DNA of 64,000 bases from Mucor racemosus (lineage: Eukaryota; Mucoromycota; Mucoromycetes; Mucorales; Mucoraceae): NCBI GenBank assembly GCA_027405735.1, contig JAPEHQ010000006.1:1550001-1614000 (forward strand). The letters are read 5' to 3'. Position numbers and translations under genes: made by a program. Under the pieces are notes generated by a model that saw nothing but the letters and a program-made list of their open reading frames with translations, was not told the origin of the DNA and made no database searches. Below, piece by piece: positions 25,201 through 39,274 of this stretch (position 1 is the first letter of the stretch; every line of letters starts with the position of its first letter).

Positions 25201-25683
25201 GTTTTTTTCAAAATATTGATTTTTCGTGGAGATATCCTCAAAAATGTGTATAAAGAGATACTCTTGATTCTAGCTTCAATTTTTCCCTTGTATACCCTCA
25301 TCCCAAATTCTGAATTTGAAAAGAAAAATGACAAAAATTTAGTTTTCTCTACGAAAAATGCAGCTAAATGGCTAAGTAATGCCTCGATCGATAGGTAATT
25401 GTGCTCTGAGTCATTGATATTATTTATATTTAAAATATGCTTATAAAAAGTAATGTATATCTATAAAAAACCTTCAAAATGTCAATCGCATTTTATGCAA
25501 AATTTAATGTAAAACATTTGTCCAATTTTTATTTAGATCGATGCAGAATCCAAAACTGTACAAAAACCATTTATTATGCTAGGTCGACTTAGTTTGCAGT
25601 TCAAGAGCCATTAAGCGAATTTGTTTTTTGGATCATTTTCTGATCAATTTAACAAATCGATTTTGGAATTCAGTTATGGTAGG
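22261..25683 (-). repeat. right arm of giant inverted repeat (copy A)
   Basis: Inverted counterpart of 12689-16110. Homology to copies B and D, but not to the left arm, continues outward to about 25822, where a short imperfect hairpin (AGCAC...GTGCT, 25804-25822) lies. A 119-aa frame (25039-25398) is mirrored exactly in the left arm; it is AT-rich, has no recognisable domain and is not annotated as a gene. Confidence 0.9.
24085..24618 (+). repeat. LTR relic inside right arm
   Basis: Mirror copy of 13749-14282. It begins TGCTGTATGCC and ends ATATACGACA, and is related to but clearly diverged from the solo LTR at 21228. Confidence 0.65.
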
Positions 25684-26075
25684 TTTTACGCTATAATGTA
25701 AACTATTATTTTGATTATCTCGGCGAAAAATTAATATTTTTCGCTGGAACAAAAAATGCAGAGTAGTTTTCTGTCAGATCTAACTTATGATTACAAAAAA
25801 ATTAGCACACCAATTTAGGTGCTTAGTTTTTTGCAATCGATTTTAGGTGGAATTTTATACAACGACTGTTGCTTTCACTGGTTGAATCATCAATGCAGAT
25901 TCAAATATAGTGGTTCTTTAAAGGATTTCTAGGCTTCACCAAGGACCAAGAAATGCTATTTCTTTTGATAGCCTTTATTTCAGCATATGAATTATATTTG
26001 CTTAATCAGTCAATTTATTACACAAATTTTTGTTATCAGGCACGCATATATCAAACTTTAAAGAGAATTTTATTA

Positions 26076-26662
26076 TTATTTCAAAACGAATTCAGCTTTA
26101 ATACCAGGAGAAAGTAAGTATGTTGTCTCTTTTACGACTACAAAAGGGTTCTTCTCTGTAATGACAAATACAAAAAAAAAGTACAAGTTTAGCAGCATAA
26201 AAGAAACTTTGAGTAAGCTCCAAATCAAGGCAATCAAAACTGGACCATCATCTTCCCGCTGATCATTCAAGAGTAGTTTTTCAGTAAAAGCAGCCCTTTC
26301 TTCTTCTTCTTCTGCTCCAGCTTTAGATTGTGTTTCAGCTGTAAGAAATACGTCTTCTGGTTGTCTATCCAGACGTAAATCATTTTCAAAATCTCGCCTG
26401 ATAGCTTCATTCACCATTTCTGGTATTCTAGCCATAGCAGCAATTCTAGCTCTTCTACGTTCTACACATCTTTTATTCGTTCTTTGATGAACATTTAGAC
26501 CTTGAATTCCTCGCCAACCTGAGCGCCAACAATACCGACATAGTATGCCTTGTAAATAAATATAACATTAGAAGCATCTTAAAAGAATGTCGTAAATTGC
26601 ATACCCTTTTCAGATAATTTTTTAGCTCTTGATTGTGAATTTTGTTTACTTTTATCATCCAT
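26076..26662 (-). CDS. small protein with C2HC-like zinc finger and C-terminal membrane helix
   Basis: Two exons (26605-26662 and 26076-26548), joined across a 56-bp intron with a GTATGC donor and AAG acceptor, give 176 aa. After a basic start (MDDKSKQNSQSRAKK) comes CRYC, 13 residues, His, six residues, Cys. This spacing resembles C2HC zinc fingers, and an Arg-rich stretch follows. The middle is acidic, with a Glu run in an AEEEEER segment. Around residues 130-155 a hydrophobic stretch (ALIWSLLKVSFMLLNLYFFF) is predicted to span a membrane. I do not recognise the family and assign no function. The start is the first ATG of a frame continuous through the intron. It ends 253 bp from the outer limit of element A and is in tandem with RFA1. 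Confidence that it is a real gene is moderate: the splice frame is clean and composition is protein-like. Confidence 0.68.
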
Positions 26663-26947
26663 TTTGTTTTTGATATTTAAATGTCTTTTATGTATTATAG
26701 GATTTCCTACTTTTATATACATGTGAATTGAATAACAATGAACTGGAATATGTTGGAATTCCCTTTGTCTCTTATTCTAAACACTTGGCAACATCGTGTT
26801 TGTATGATACTTTGCAAGGTTTCAAATAGTGATTATAAGGATAAAAATATATGTTCTCTTTTCTTTTCTTTTTTTTTATTTAGATTCATGCTATTGAGCT
26901 ACAGCTACAGAGGGGAAATTTACATATAATAGAGATGGTAAAAAGAA
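26663..26947. other. intergenic: 26.1-kb gene upstream and RFA1 3' side
   Basis: A 285-bp spacer between tandem minus-strand genes. It is T-rich near 26860-26880 and holds no gene I can support. Confidence 0.4.
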
Positions 26948-29195
26948 TTAGATCAAGAGTTTTTCAATATTGGCAACAATCTCATAAGCTTCTTTAACGT
27001 AGTCAACAGGAGTGAGTTCCATACAAGTATATTTAATACGAGTAATGTCCTATAAAACAATGGTATTTAGTATACAAGATACGCATAAATTCAAAACAAA
27101 AAACTTACATTATATGTTTCTTGTTTGGCTCTCACTTTAAAGTTGAAGTTTTGAAAGAGGGCCTTATTAAAGATGACTTGAGAAGCAGTAGCATCGTTCT
27201 CCTTCAATGCCATAATCTCGTTTGCGCTCATCTTTAATAATGTGTTACCTTGATCATCAAATGCATTAAGATATATTTGAGAAGTAGCATCTTCAACACT
27301 CATAGTCAAGATATATCTGTATTCAGGAGAAGCAAAGGTCTTTTGGCATTTCTCACAACGCCAGCCATTGGCTTCCATTGTCATCTTCTTTCTACATTCA
27401 GGACAACCAGGATATGCACAGTTTTCAGATTTAAGAAATACAACGGTACCTCTGAATTCAAAGTAATCTGGCTTATCACCCATACCCAAGTTTTCTGCCT
27501 TTGCTTCTTGTAAAGTAATCTTGTTGCGTCTGGTGACGCCTTCACCACTTGAACTAACCATACCAGAATAACTATCGAATTGAGTATTTGCACCCTTCTC
27601 AGCATACCATTGTTTAAGATGGTTAGATTCAGGTGTATTGGGATTAAGCTTGTATGTAGAGGCAACACCTAAAGATAATGAACGACCATTGAAGTCATTG
27701 ATACGAACACCTTTACAAGCAATAACGGGTGAGCCAGTAGCATCAAATTGTTCAGCTTGAGAACCCCATAAAGTAATACGAATGGTCTTTTGAGACTCAT
27801 CAACGAGGGTCAATTCTCTTTTCTTGAGCTAATACAAATTATCAGTAAGCGATCAACAATTATAATACAAGTTTACACTTACAGGCTTTCCAGTAGACTT
27901 TGTAACAATTTCAGAGATACCAAGATCTTCAGTGACAACACCGAGGACATCTAAAGGAAAAACTTTCTTTAACATCGGGTTGATAGACTCATGCTCTTTG
28001 ATCAACTTACCACAATTACTATCCTTTTCATGCTTATCGATATCGGCAATCTTGACAAAATTGTACTTGACTTGAGGGATATTAGATGCTTCCTCACACT
28101 AAAAATACGAGGATTTAGTACACGATCATCATCAAACAAATAAAGAAACTTACAGCTTGGATTTCTGTTCCATTTTCAAAGACCAATTCGTATTCGTTGT
28201 TTAATGTAGAGAATTGCTTTCTAGCCATAGTAACACGTGCTTTGGAGATGTAATAGACCTTGCCTTCCTCGAGTAAGTTAAAGAAACGATCAACTTGATC
28301 AGTAAAGATAGTGGCCTTAATTTCACCTGTAGAATCCAAGAGATGTACACTAAATAATTGACCATCACTCTTTGAATTGTGCCATTTCTTAATATCTGTC
28401 TTTAAAGTAACACGAGCCTTAATGTGCCATCTAACGATAACTAGTCAATATCTCTGATTTACTCTTGTTTCATATAGTAACTTACCTAGTTTGATATGGA
28501 TTCAAATTGTTGATACCAGTGACATTAGCATCAAGAGCCATGTTGGCAGCATTACCGGAAGAAAAGTTGGAGTTATAATCATTTCTAGTTTCTTGCTTAG
28601 GCTCTTGTTTGTAAACAGAGGAAGCAGATGTAGAAGATGGGCTGTTTGTGTTAGAAGGTGTAGAAGATGAAGAACCCTCCAAAGTAACGGGAGCGCCAAT
28701 CTTGGCATCTACATCAACTTGAACAATATCAAAGTTCAAAAGAATCAAGATTCTATCAGATGAATAGTAAGTATACTTGAACCAAATTCACAAATATAAA
28801 CATTTTGCCTTACTTTCTGTTTTGGAGAGGGTTGCAAACAAATTCTTTGAGTGTAATGATACTATGACGCTTGATTTGTTCTGAATCAACCAAGGGTGAA
28901 TGTTGTTGAGCAAGCATAGCTATTACAATTTCATCAGTAAATGATTAACAATATACAACATTTTCATCGAATTACCTTGCATAAAGTTGACACCATCAGA
29001 TATAATAACTCTATGAAAGTTTTTTCTTCGTTTAGTCTTTGACTAATTACTGCGCAGTGCTATTTACCTGTGACGGATACCACCCTGAACACTAACGGCC
29101 TTGATGTTTATGATTTGAACAGTGGGATTATTGTGTAAAGGGTTTTCCTTTTGTTCGTCGTAAAGAACCTTAACAGCGCCTGTAGAGAGAGACAT
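26948..29195 (-). CDS. RFA1: replication protein A large subunit (RPA70/Rfa1)
   Basis: Largest subunit of the trimeric single-strand DNA-binding complex needed for replication, repair and recombination. Eight exons: 29068-29195, 28976-29010, 28814-28919, 28486-28752, 28154-28430, 27883-28098, 27109-27828 and 26948-27049. Frames join to exactly 617 codons, giving 616 aa, the usual family length. In order: an N-terminal OB domain (VQIINIKAVSVQGG), a Ser/Thr/Pro-rich linker in exon 4, DNA-binding domain A starting NPYQTRWHIKARVTLK, domain B in exons 6-7 (RITLWG, KGVRINDFNGRSLSLG), and domain C with a zinc ribbon (CPEC near 485-488, CEKC near 501-504). The end resembles the trimerisation region. 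An ACGCGT box and a GGCGCGAT element lie about 70-100 bp upstream. The start is the first ATG, with the family-typical MSLSTGAV. Confidence 0.95.
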
Positions 29196-29266
29196 GGTAT
29201 TATTTTATAATGAAAAGGAAGAAGTATAATAGACGATTTTGAACGCGGTGCACTTTTAATTCAATG

Positions 29267-29297
29267 ATCGCGCCACTGAGCTAAACGAATAACGCGT
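29267..29297 (-). promoter_or_regulatory. MCB-type box and GGCGCGAT element upstream of RFA1
   Basis: ACGCGT at 29292-29297 is a perfect MluI cell-cycle box, and GGCGCGAT (minus strand, 29267-29274) resembles an E2F/SBF-type site. They are 97 and 72 bp upstream of the RFA1 ATG. In yeasts replication genes, including RPA subunits, are driven in late G1 by MCB-binding factors. Here the function is inferred from sequence and position only. Confidence 0.5.
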
Positions 29298-29408
29298 TAT
29301 TATGGTGGTCACTTTTTCTCGATTAGAAGCTAAAACTTGAATAGAACAGTGATTTGCGTTTAAAATTCAAAAAAAAACAAGATACGGGCATTTTATTAAT
29401 TTAATGAT

Positions 29409-31289
29409 TTATAAAAAGCTTGCACTATTTCGAATCATATCTTGCTCATTGACAAGTTTTAAACCTAGCTTTTCTTCTTCCAATTCATCATACACCTTTT
29501 CCTGCTCTTTTAATGTCAACTGAAATAAATGTAAGATAAAGATCACATTTGGTATGTACTGTGTATGTGGTTGTTTTACTTACATAAATATACGCAAAGG
29601 CTTCAAATAACTTTATGCTTTCTCTTCTTTTTTCATAAGTCAAAGGTACTGTACATGATCTAGTCTCGACAACAGCCCATTTACAAGAATCACCAGGAGA
29701 GTATTTCATTATCGTTAGTCTGTTCTTGATTATATGCCCAGTAAGAACCACGATTTTTTTAACAGTTTCGACATTGCAATCCTTATAATCACATAGAATA
29801 CTAGCCAATGAATCTGAACCATGCTTTAAGTTCTTTATTGTATCTTCTAAGGCGTGAGCGAACACATCATCAGCAACACTAATTATGTTTAATCACTGTC
29901 AGTAATGCATGCAATTAATCCAAAATTATAATTAGCTTACCCGGAAGATTCAAGCATGATAAAATTGACGCTGTTCTTCTTCATAATGCCAATCCCATCA
30001 AGTAATTTCAATTGTACTTCTTTCTTCACAAAATCTTTTTTCGCCAGCCAGATATGATCAGTATTATGCATCTTTTTTTCGACCCATTTGAAATGAAGTA
30101 ACTTGGTCATTTTGGAAAATAATTTGAACTGTTGTATAAAAACTTCAGAGAGTAGTGTTCTTTCACCACTTTGGCTATAATCACGAGGATCATTCCAGCA
30201 TATACACAAGTCATTATAGGATTGTTTTAAAAAATCAATGAATGGGTTGTTGGAAGCATGATCGAGATTAAAGATCTCTTTAGAAAAGATGGACATATTG
30301 ATGGCAAATAGATTTTTGATAAATTCCAAATAATTTTCTCCTAAAGTCGACTGTAAAGAGCTATTCACTCTCATATTCTTCATGTGAGCATTGTATTCAT
30401 CTTCTAATATATCACTACATTTGCAGGATACGTCAGTGCTGAGACGTATATCAAAAAACTCTGAACAAGCGGCCCTGTCTGTACTTTGAATGATAGGCTT
30501 TTGAGGTGAGAGGAAATACTTTTTGGTGGGTGTGTGCATATTATAATAATGATGGTTTTTCTTTATCACAAATGATGATTTGCTATTCTATACCCAGTAA
30601 AAAAATAATCAAAAACATTTTCTTATTAACTAACTTGGAGTAACTTACATTATGTGTATCTTGTTCAATTTCATCCTCTATGACAACATCTTGGTTATAA
30701 TCTTCCTCGTTGTCTCCTTTATCGTCTTCAGAATCACCAAATACCTACAGGATATGAACGGTAATTGTTTATATGAGTAATTAATTGACAATCCACGCAA
30801 ACCGGATAGTACCTCATTAAAGGCCCTTTTGCGTAAATTTTCAGCACCTAAATTGCTCAAGGCGGCGCCTGTAGCTGCACCTTGTAGCTTGGCTAAAACT
30901 TCTTGTCTTTGTGCTTCTGCCTCAGTGGCTTTCAGTTTATAATAGAATATACCTTTACTGATAACGGATTTTTTCTTCAAAAATCTGGACACTTGTTCGG
31001 CATAATTTCTCACTTTGAGCGTTTCAGCATCGCTTCGACTAAAGTCATACAAAGCTTTTGATAAAAGTCCAAAGTATTTCTCACCAGATTCCTCCCAGAC
31101 AAGGCTGTTGACGAAGTAGGCATCGATGAGCGCTTCAGGATCCGACCACGAGTTGGCATTAGTTTTTAAAAGTTTTGAAAGCCCAAATTTCTTTTTGACT
31201 GGTTCAGGAATAGAGTAATCACCTCTCAGAGAGCATAAACTTGGTTTTGTCTTCAAGTTTTCACAATGGTTTAAAGATTTGTCAGCCAT
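29409..31289 (-). CDS. uncharacterised 541-aa protein
   Basis: Five exons (30813-31289, 30649-30744, 29941-30587, 29584-29878, 29409-29519) keep one frame for 542 codons including TAA, across introns of 64-68 bp in three cases and 61 bp in the other. The start is the first ATG, MADKSLNHCENLK. Residues about 110-160 look helical and Ala/Glu/Lys-rich, and exon 2 is strongly acidic (DSEDDKGDNEED). The middle has scattered Cys and Trp (CKCSD, CICWND), and the C-terminus is a charged helix (LKEQEKVYDELEEEKLG). There is no signal peptide or membrane segment, and I recognise no domain. Codon use and splicing look like a live gene. Its upstream region carries GGCGCGAT, also found ahead of RFA1, its immediate neighbour, hinting at shared cell-cycle expression. 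It may be a lineage-restricted protein. Confidence 0.72.
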
Positions 31290-31408
31290 TGCTGTAGGAC
31301 AGAAGAGAAAATTAGCCTTATAGGTGATTTATGATTTTCAACTCAGCAAACTCAAGGAGAGTCCTACTTTGAGATGGCGGAGTTGCTTCTCGAGTTCATG
31401 CCAAAACT

Positions 31409-31416
31409 GGCGCGAT
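31409..31416 (+). promoter_or_regulatory. GGCGCGAT element upstream of the 541-aa gene
   Basis: GGCGCGAT, 120 bp upstream of the ATG at 31289, extends to GGCGCGATTA. RFA1 has GGCGCGATCA in its upstream region. It resembles an E2F-type core. The role is inferred. Confidence 0.3.
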
Positions 31417-31486
31417 TACGTCGCAATTTTTTAAAAAAATATTTTTTTCTTTTATGAATAAACCTGACACCTCGTTTTTTTTTTGC

Positions 31487-32507
31487 AGTAATTCATACAA
31501 ACTGGACGTTAGTCTTGTGAAAATGCTTTAAGCTAGCCCACAGCCACTTGGCTTGACTTATTGATGGAAGCAAGCTGCAGTTTATTATACCAGTGTGAAG
31601 CGGTAATATCACTTGGTATAGTATGCGTTACCTTCAGTAATTCCGACTTAACTGAAAGGCAAGTTCAATTGATAACTAATATTGCAGTTTACTAATACAA
31701 ACTTATTTCTTTTTTGGCGCTTCTCTTCTGAAGGATAAAAGCTAGTGGATGAGGTCCGATATACCGTCTTTGTAAGTCTTGTGGAAATGCCTCTAGATCG
31801 TCCCATGATTACCGAATAGACGAGACTTTTGGATGGAAGCAAGCTGAGATGTGCCTTGTACTAAGCATAGCAGAGTTTGTAACTGCTGTGTTATGGAGAT
31901 GGCAATCCGTACAGACTTTATATCGGGGGGTTTTTTTTTTAGTAATGCATACAAACTGGATGTTAGTCTTGTGAAAATGCTTTAAGCTAGCCCACAGCCA
32001 CTTGGCTTGACTTATTGATGGAAGCAAGCTGCAGTTTATTATACCAGTGTGAAGCGGTAATATCACTTGGTATAGTATGCGTTACCTTCAGTAATTCCGA
32101 CTTAACTGAAAGGCAAGTTCAATTGATAACTAATATTGCAGTTTACTAATACAAACTTATTTCTTTTTTGGCGCTTCTCTTCTGAAGGATAAAAGCTAGT
32201 GGATGAGGTCCGATATACCGTCTTTGTAAGTCTTGTGGAAATGCCTCTAGATCGTCCCATGATTACCGAATAGACGAGACTTTTGGATGGAAGCAAGCTG
32301 AGATGTGCCTTGTACTAAGCATAGCAGAGTTTGTAACTGCTGTGTTATGGAGATGGCAATCCGTACAGACTTTATATCGGGGGGTTTTTTTTTTTTTAGT
32401 AATGCATACAAACTGGACGTTAGTCTTGTGAAAATGCTTTAAACTAGCCCATAACCACCTGGCTTGACTTATTGATGGAAGCAAGCTACAGTTTATTATA
32501 TCAATGT
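31487..32507. repeat. 454-bp tandem repeat (2.2 units)
   Basis: Units begin at 31487, 31941 and 32398 (the last partial), each opening AGTAATNCATACAAACTGG and each preceded by a T run. The first two are nearly identical. Within a unit, GTCTTGTG-AAATGC and GATGGAAGCAAGCTG each occur twice, 265-269 bp apart, so the unit is itself a diverged dimer. Short open frames repeat with the units and have no gene-like features. T runs, read as A runs on the minus strand, could mean retroposed origin. Confidence 0.85.
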
Positions 32508-35339
<2,832 letters not shown>

Positions 35340-35659
35340 AAAAAGAGTAAAAACTATATCTTATCCACGCCTTAATATCAAGCCTTATAATAATTAATGA
35401 AATAATAACAATAATGTAAAGACATATGTTTTCCTTAGTTGCTTTTATCAATAAAGGGATTCAGTTGCATATTGTAAATTCAAATACCTTCTACTTGAAA
35501 GCAGTATATTAATCAAATGGAATTGATCTTTCATTAAAGATTGTTATATGCAATTGAATCTCGAATGGCAATCTAAAATGACACACGTTTGATTATTTAG
35601 TAGCCACTCTCCGCAAGATAATAGTATAAAATGAAAATTAGGCTATAAAATATAATCAC
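35340..35659. other. intergenic: MET17 3' side
   Basis: A 320-bp spacer between the MET17 stop and the outer end of element copy B. It is AT-rich, with AATAAAG at about 35449-35455 as a possible polyadenylation signal. No gene seen. Confidence 0.4.
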
Positions 35660-35807
35660 CTTCATTAAGGTGTTAGTTTTCTGTATTCACAAGATAGATC
35701 AAAGTGAAAGACACTCAGTATTTTTTGGTTCAGTGAAAAATATTGATTATTTATCGAGATAGTCAAAATAATAGTTTTTATCATAGCTTAAAGTCTATGA
35801 AAACGGG

Positions 35808-38800
35808 TTTCCAAAATTGATTTTTCAAATCAACCAGAAAATGATTCAAAAAAAAAATTCGTATAATGGCTCTTGAACTGCAAACTAAGTCGACCTAGCA
35901 TACTAAATGGTTTTTGTACAGTTTTGGATTCTGCATCTATCTAGACAAAATTCAAAGAAATTCTTTACATTAAATTTTGCGTAAAATGTGATTGACGTTT
36001 TGAAGGTTTTTTATAGTATACATCACTTTTTATAAGCATATTTTAAATATAAATAATATTAATGACGCAGAGCACAGTTATCTATCGATCGAGGCATTAC
36101 TTAGCCTTTTAGCTGCATTTTTCGTAGAGAAAACTAAATTTGTGTTATTTTTCTTTTCAAATTCAGAATTTGGGATGAGGGTATACAAGGGAAAAATTGA
36201 AGCTAGAATCAAGGGTATCTTTTTATACACATTTTTGAGGATATCTCCACGAAAAATCAATATTTTGAAAAAAACTAAGTTGGATCCGAGAGAGCTCATT
36301 GAGATCGATGGCATGAATATAAAAAAAGTGCTGCTTAATTTAACGAATATTTTGAAATCTACTACAAAAATGCTGAAAAAATGAAAAAAAAATAAAAGTG
36401 CTCAGAATGTTTTCATACTTAAATATGTTGTAGAGCACTTTAAAAAAAGCAATTTTTATTATTAAAACGTGCTAGTATAGCTTAATTTTTTGTAGAGATA
36501 TGGAGCCTCAAAGTTTTTAATTTTTATCAGTGAAATACGTCTAAAATCTGAAATATTAACACTAAAAACATTATATCAACTACAAAAGATAGGATATTTT
36601 CCGATACTTATTTTTGGATTAAAGTTAAACATCTCAAGTACCGTTGAATATAATTTTTTCTTGGTGTTATTTAGCGAAAAAAAAAGTAAAGCAGAGATGA
36701 AAAGTGAGACCCGGTTTTTTTTTAAAAAAAAGCAGCGAGTTTTACCTGTTTTGAGCCTTCAGATATAAAATAAATTTAGAAAAATTTAACATAATAATGT
36801 TGCAAACAATTCACATCTATTTAGCAGTGTTTAAGATACGCCATAAAGTAACTTCTCTGGAGGTTTGTTGTTAAAAAGGCGATGCTCTGATTTTGGAGCC
36901 TAGCAACTTCAAAACTATCAATTGCAACTGTCGTATATTTTCAGGTTTGATAAATAATACTTTAAAAAGAATACAACTAAAAGAGAAGGAGTAATGAATT
37001 AGTTCTTTAACTGTATAATAAAAACAAGATATCGTTTACTTAGATATAAAAGTATGGCCTTTTATATTGATTTGATATTGACATCCTAAGATGTAATATA
37101 AGGTACTATTGAACCATTAGATCTGTTTGATAGTAATCTATGGATTGAAATGGATCAATCATAATTTCATTGTGTTTGCAGAGCTTGTGAGTTACCTTGT
37201 TTTAATGCTGCGCTAAATATAGTTATTTGTTGATTTGATAGCTACTTGATTGATTAACGGCCCGAATAAAATACTATGGTGTCATAATTGGGGTCCAAGG
37301 CTCAAGCGTTCTTGGTAATTGTTGGATAAACTTAGAACGATAGGGATTTCTTATATCCGATATCAAGACTTTGCACTTCAATACATGTCGTAGTCAATAG
37401 ATTGTAAGATGTCATTGATACTGTAGAAGGTGATGAAGTATGGTACTTGGTGGCATACAGCAACTGCCATACAGTATATACTGATTTTGACAGTTTTAAC
37501 ATTATTTATAATTTTAAAATGGCTTGATGAGTCATAAGTCCTGCTAGGAAAAACTATACACTACTTGATTTCTAAAATTAACCACTAAATCTGTTACGTC
37601 AGTATTATATCCTAGGTCGCACATTCAAGGCCTCAGTCAATATTCGGTATTATAGTAAATCAACAGGTGTCCACATTAATTCACATGCGTCTTAGTAAAT
37701 TGGTGTAATAATGTTCTTAAATAGTAATTCTGTGTAATAGTTATAATGAAAAGTATATAAATACATCCTCTGAATGTATTGTTAATAAAAATTGTAATAT
37801 TTTGGCAAGATTATTTCTTAAGACCGTTTTGACATTTCAAAATCAATGGAACCTTAAAATTATGTCCCTAGATACTGTAACAGCTATAGTATACATGTTG
37901 AAACTTACAATCCATTTGGGTCATAATATTTATTGATTTTAAGCCTTTTCCCGATTGCTAAATTTATTTCAAACAGAAGAAAAGGCTGTATTTCTCAAAA
38001 AAGGGTCAAAAAATTCTTCCAGAACAGCTGTTAGCTAATGAAATCAAGATATGCTCTTTATAAATTCACTGTACATTAAGTGCAACTTCAAAATCAAATT
38101 TTGAATTATTACTTGATTTTCTAAAGCTTTTGGAAGAATATTTTTTAAAGCTATACATATAAATGTGTTTTACATTTATTTTACAGAACCGTTTAGATTT
38201 TAAATATAGGCTTAAGTAACTGTAAGCAAATAAATATTAGAAAATGAAAAACCTTGTTTCTTGAACGAATTAATGTATTAATAATCTACAAAACATACTA
38301 GATGATTTTTAAATCTTCAAAAAATATCAATTCTTCATCGAGTTATTGATAAATTAAGATTTGATGAAAGATAGTTGACTTAAATGTAAAGCTGTGATGC
38401 ACAAAGAATCTATATTTATGAAACCATTTTGAGAGTAAAATGTTTTATTTAAAACCGTAAACTGATGCAGAATTGGATGGGCTACAAAAACCATTTAATG
38501 ATCAAATGATGGTAAATATACAGTTTTTTGTCAAATATTGGAAACGTTTCCTAATCTCCAGTATTTTGCACATTTACAGCTTAAAAATAGACTCCAGCTT
38601 AAAGCGCGCGATCTCATTTAAAGTCCGAGAATGTCGATTTTTGAAACAAGGCATTAAATTTGTTTTTTCGAGATTTTGATAGAACGATATGATTGGCCGG
38701 TTTATAGCCCAGCAAAATTTACGCTCTTTCAAATTTCAAGCAATATTAGTGGCTCCCGTCATTTGAGCCATCTTTTGAGGATGTTTTTGATGGTATATTT

Positions 38801-39274
38801 GTCATTACTCCATGAAAAATGCAGCTACAATCAAGAAAAAAGATTGAAATGAAAGCGGCACATTTGGCGTACATTGCAGTACCAAATAAACAGGGATGCG
38901 AATGTTTTAATATTTGATTTTGAAGTGATTAAAATCATTAGTTATTTAGTTGATCTTTATAAATCTAGAGATAATGCATTATTACTCGACCAAAATTGTA
39001 GCAAGAATCCAGAAAAATAATGCAAATAAACAAGAAAATGCTGCATATTCCGTATTTTAAAAATGAAGACCTACAAGAGCCTTCCTATTTCAATTTTTAA
39101 TTAATAAAAATGATCGGACACCTAGCTCATTTTTAAAGATTTCAGTATAATGTATCGCTACTTCATCAAAAATGCGCTTACAATCAAGCAAAATAACGCA
39201 AATAAAGCCGTAAATTTGCATAAAATTGAGGCATTATAAAATACAGCTTGAAAAAAGACACAATGCTGTTTACT
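35808..39274 (+). repeat. left arm of copy B
   Basis: Collinear with 12689-16110, with many small differences. It has an extra ~70 bp near 36745-36820 and a short duplicated TTAAAAATAGACTCCAGC segment near 38581. Outward homology continues to about 35660, where an imperfect hairpin CACCTT...AAGGTG lies. Confidence 0.85.
36929..37462 (-). repeat. LTR relic inside copy B left arm
   Basis: Same position and length as the relics in copy A arms (13749-14282, 24085-24618), with independent substitutions. Confidence 0.6.

Larger units (their letters stand above)
12689..25822. mobile_element. giant inverted-repeat element, copy A
   Basis: Two arms, each about 3.42 kb and inverted relative to each other, flank a 6.15-kb interior, giving a near-palindrome of 13 kb (11.5 kb without the nested mariner). 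Copy B (35660-44713, opposite orientation), copy C (interior only) and copy D (outer arm only) show it is a dispersed multicopy unit. No transposase or other long frame belongs to it; the short arm frames (up to 119 aa) are AT-rich and unlike known proteins. The right arm's homology to B and D runs on to about 25822, whereas the left arm stops at 12689, so the left end seems truncated. It could be a non-autonomous foldback or Mutator-like DNA element, or an amplified segmental palindrome. I could not define a target-site duplication. Confidence 0.75.

Noticed and set aside
12689..25683. reading the 13-kb palindrome as an assembly-only artefact
   Set aside because: The interior is asymmetric with unique nested insertions, and copy B shows the same arm-interior-arm order with independent mutations. 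An artefact cannot be fully excluded without long reads.
29245..29290. tRNA-like A-box (TAGCTCAGTGG) on the minus strand upstream of RFA1, with GTTCAAAATC about 30 bp later
   Set aside because: The implied D and T stems and acceptor do not pair and the B-box is imperfect. At most a degraded tRNA remnant; it overlaps the MCB/E2F-like region.
31648..32296. identical 64-aa frames in each tandem unit
   Set aside because: Their identity follows from the 454-bp repeat; no ribosomal, splice or domain evidence.
31487..32507. possible CRISPR-like array
   Set aside because: Units are 454 bp, not short repeats with unique spacers, and the setting is a eukaryotic genome.
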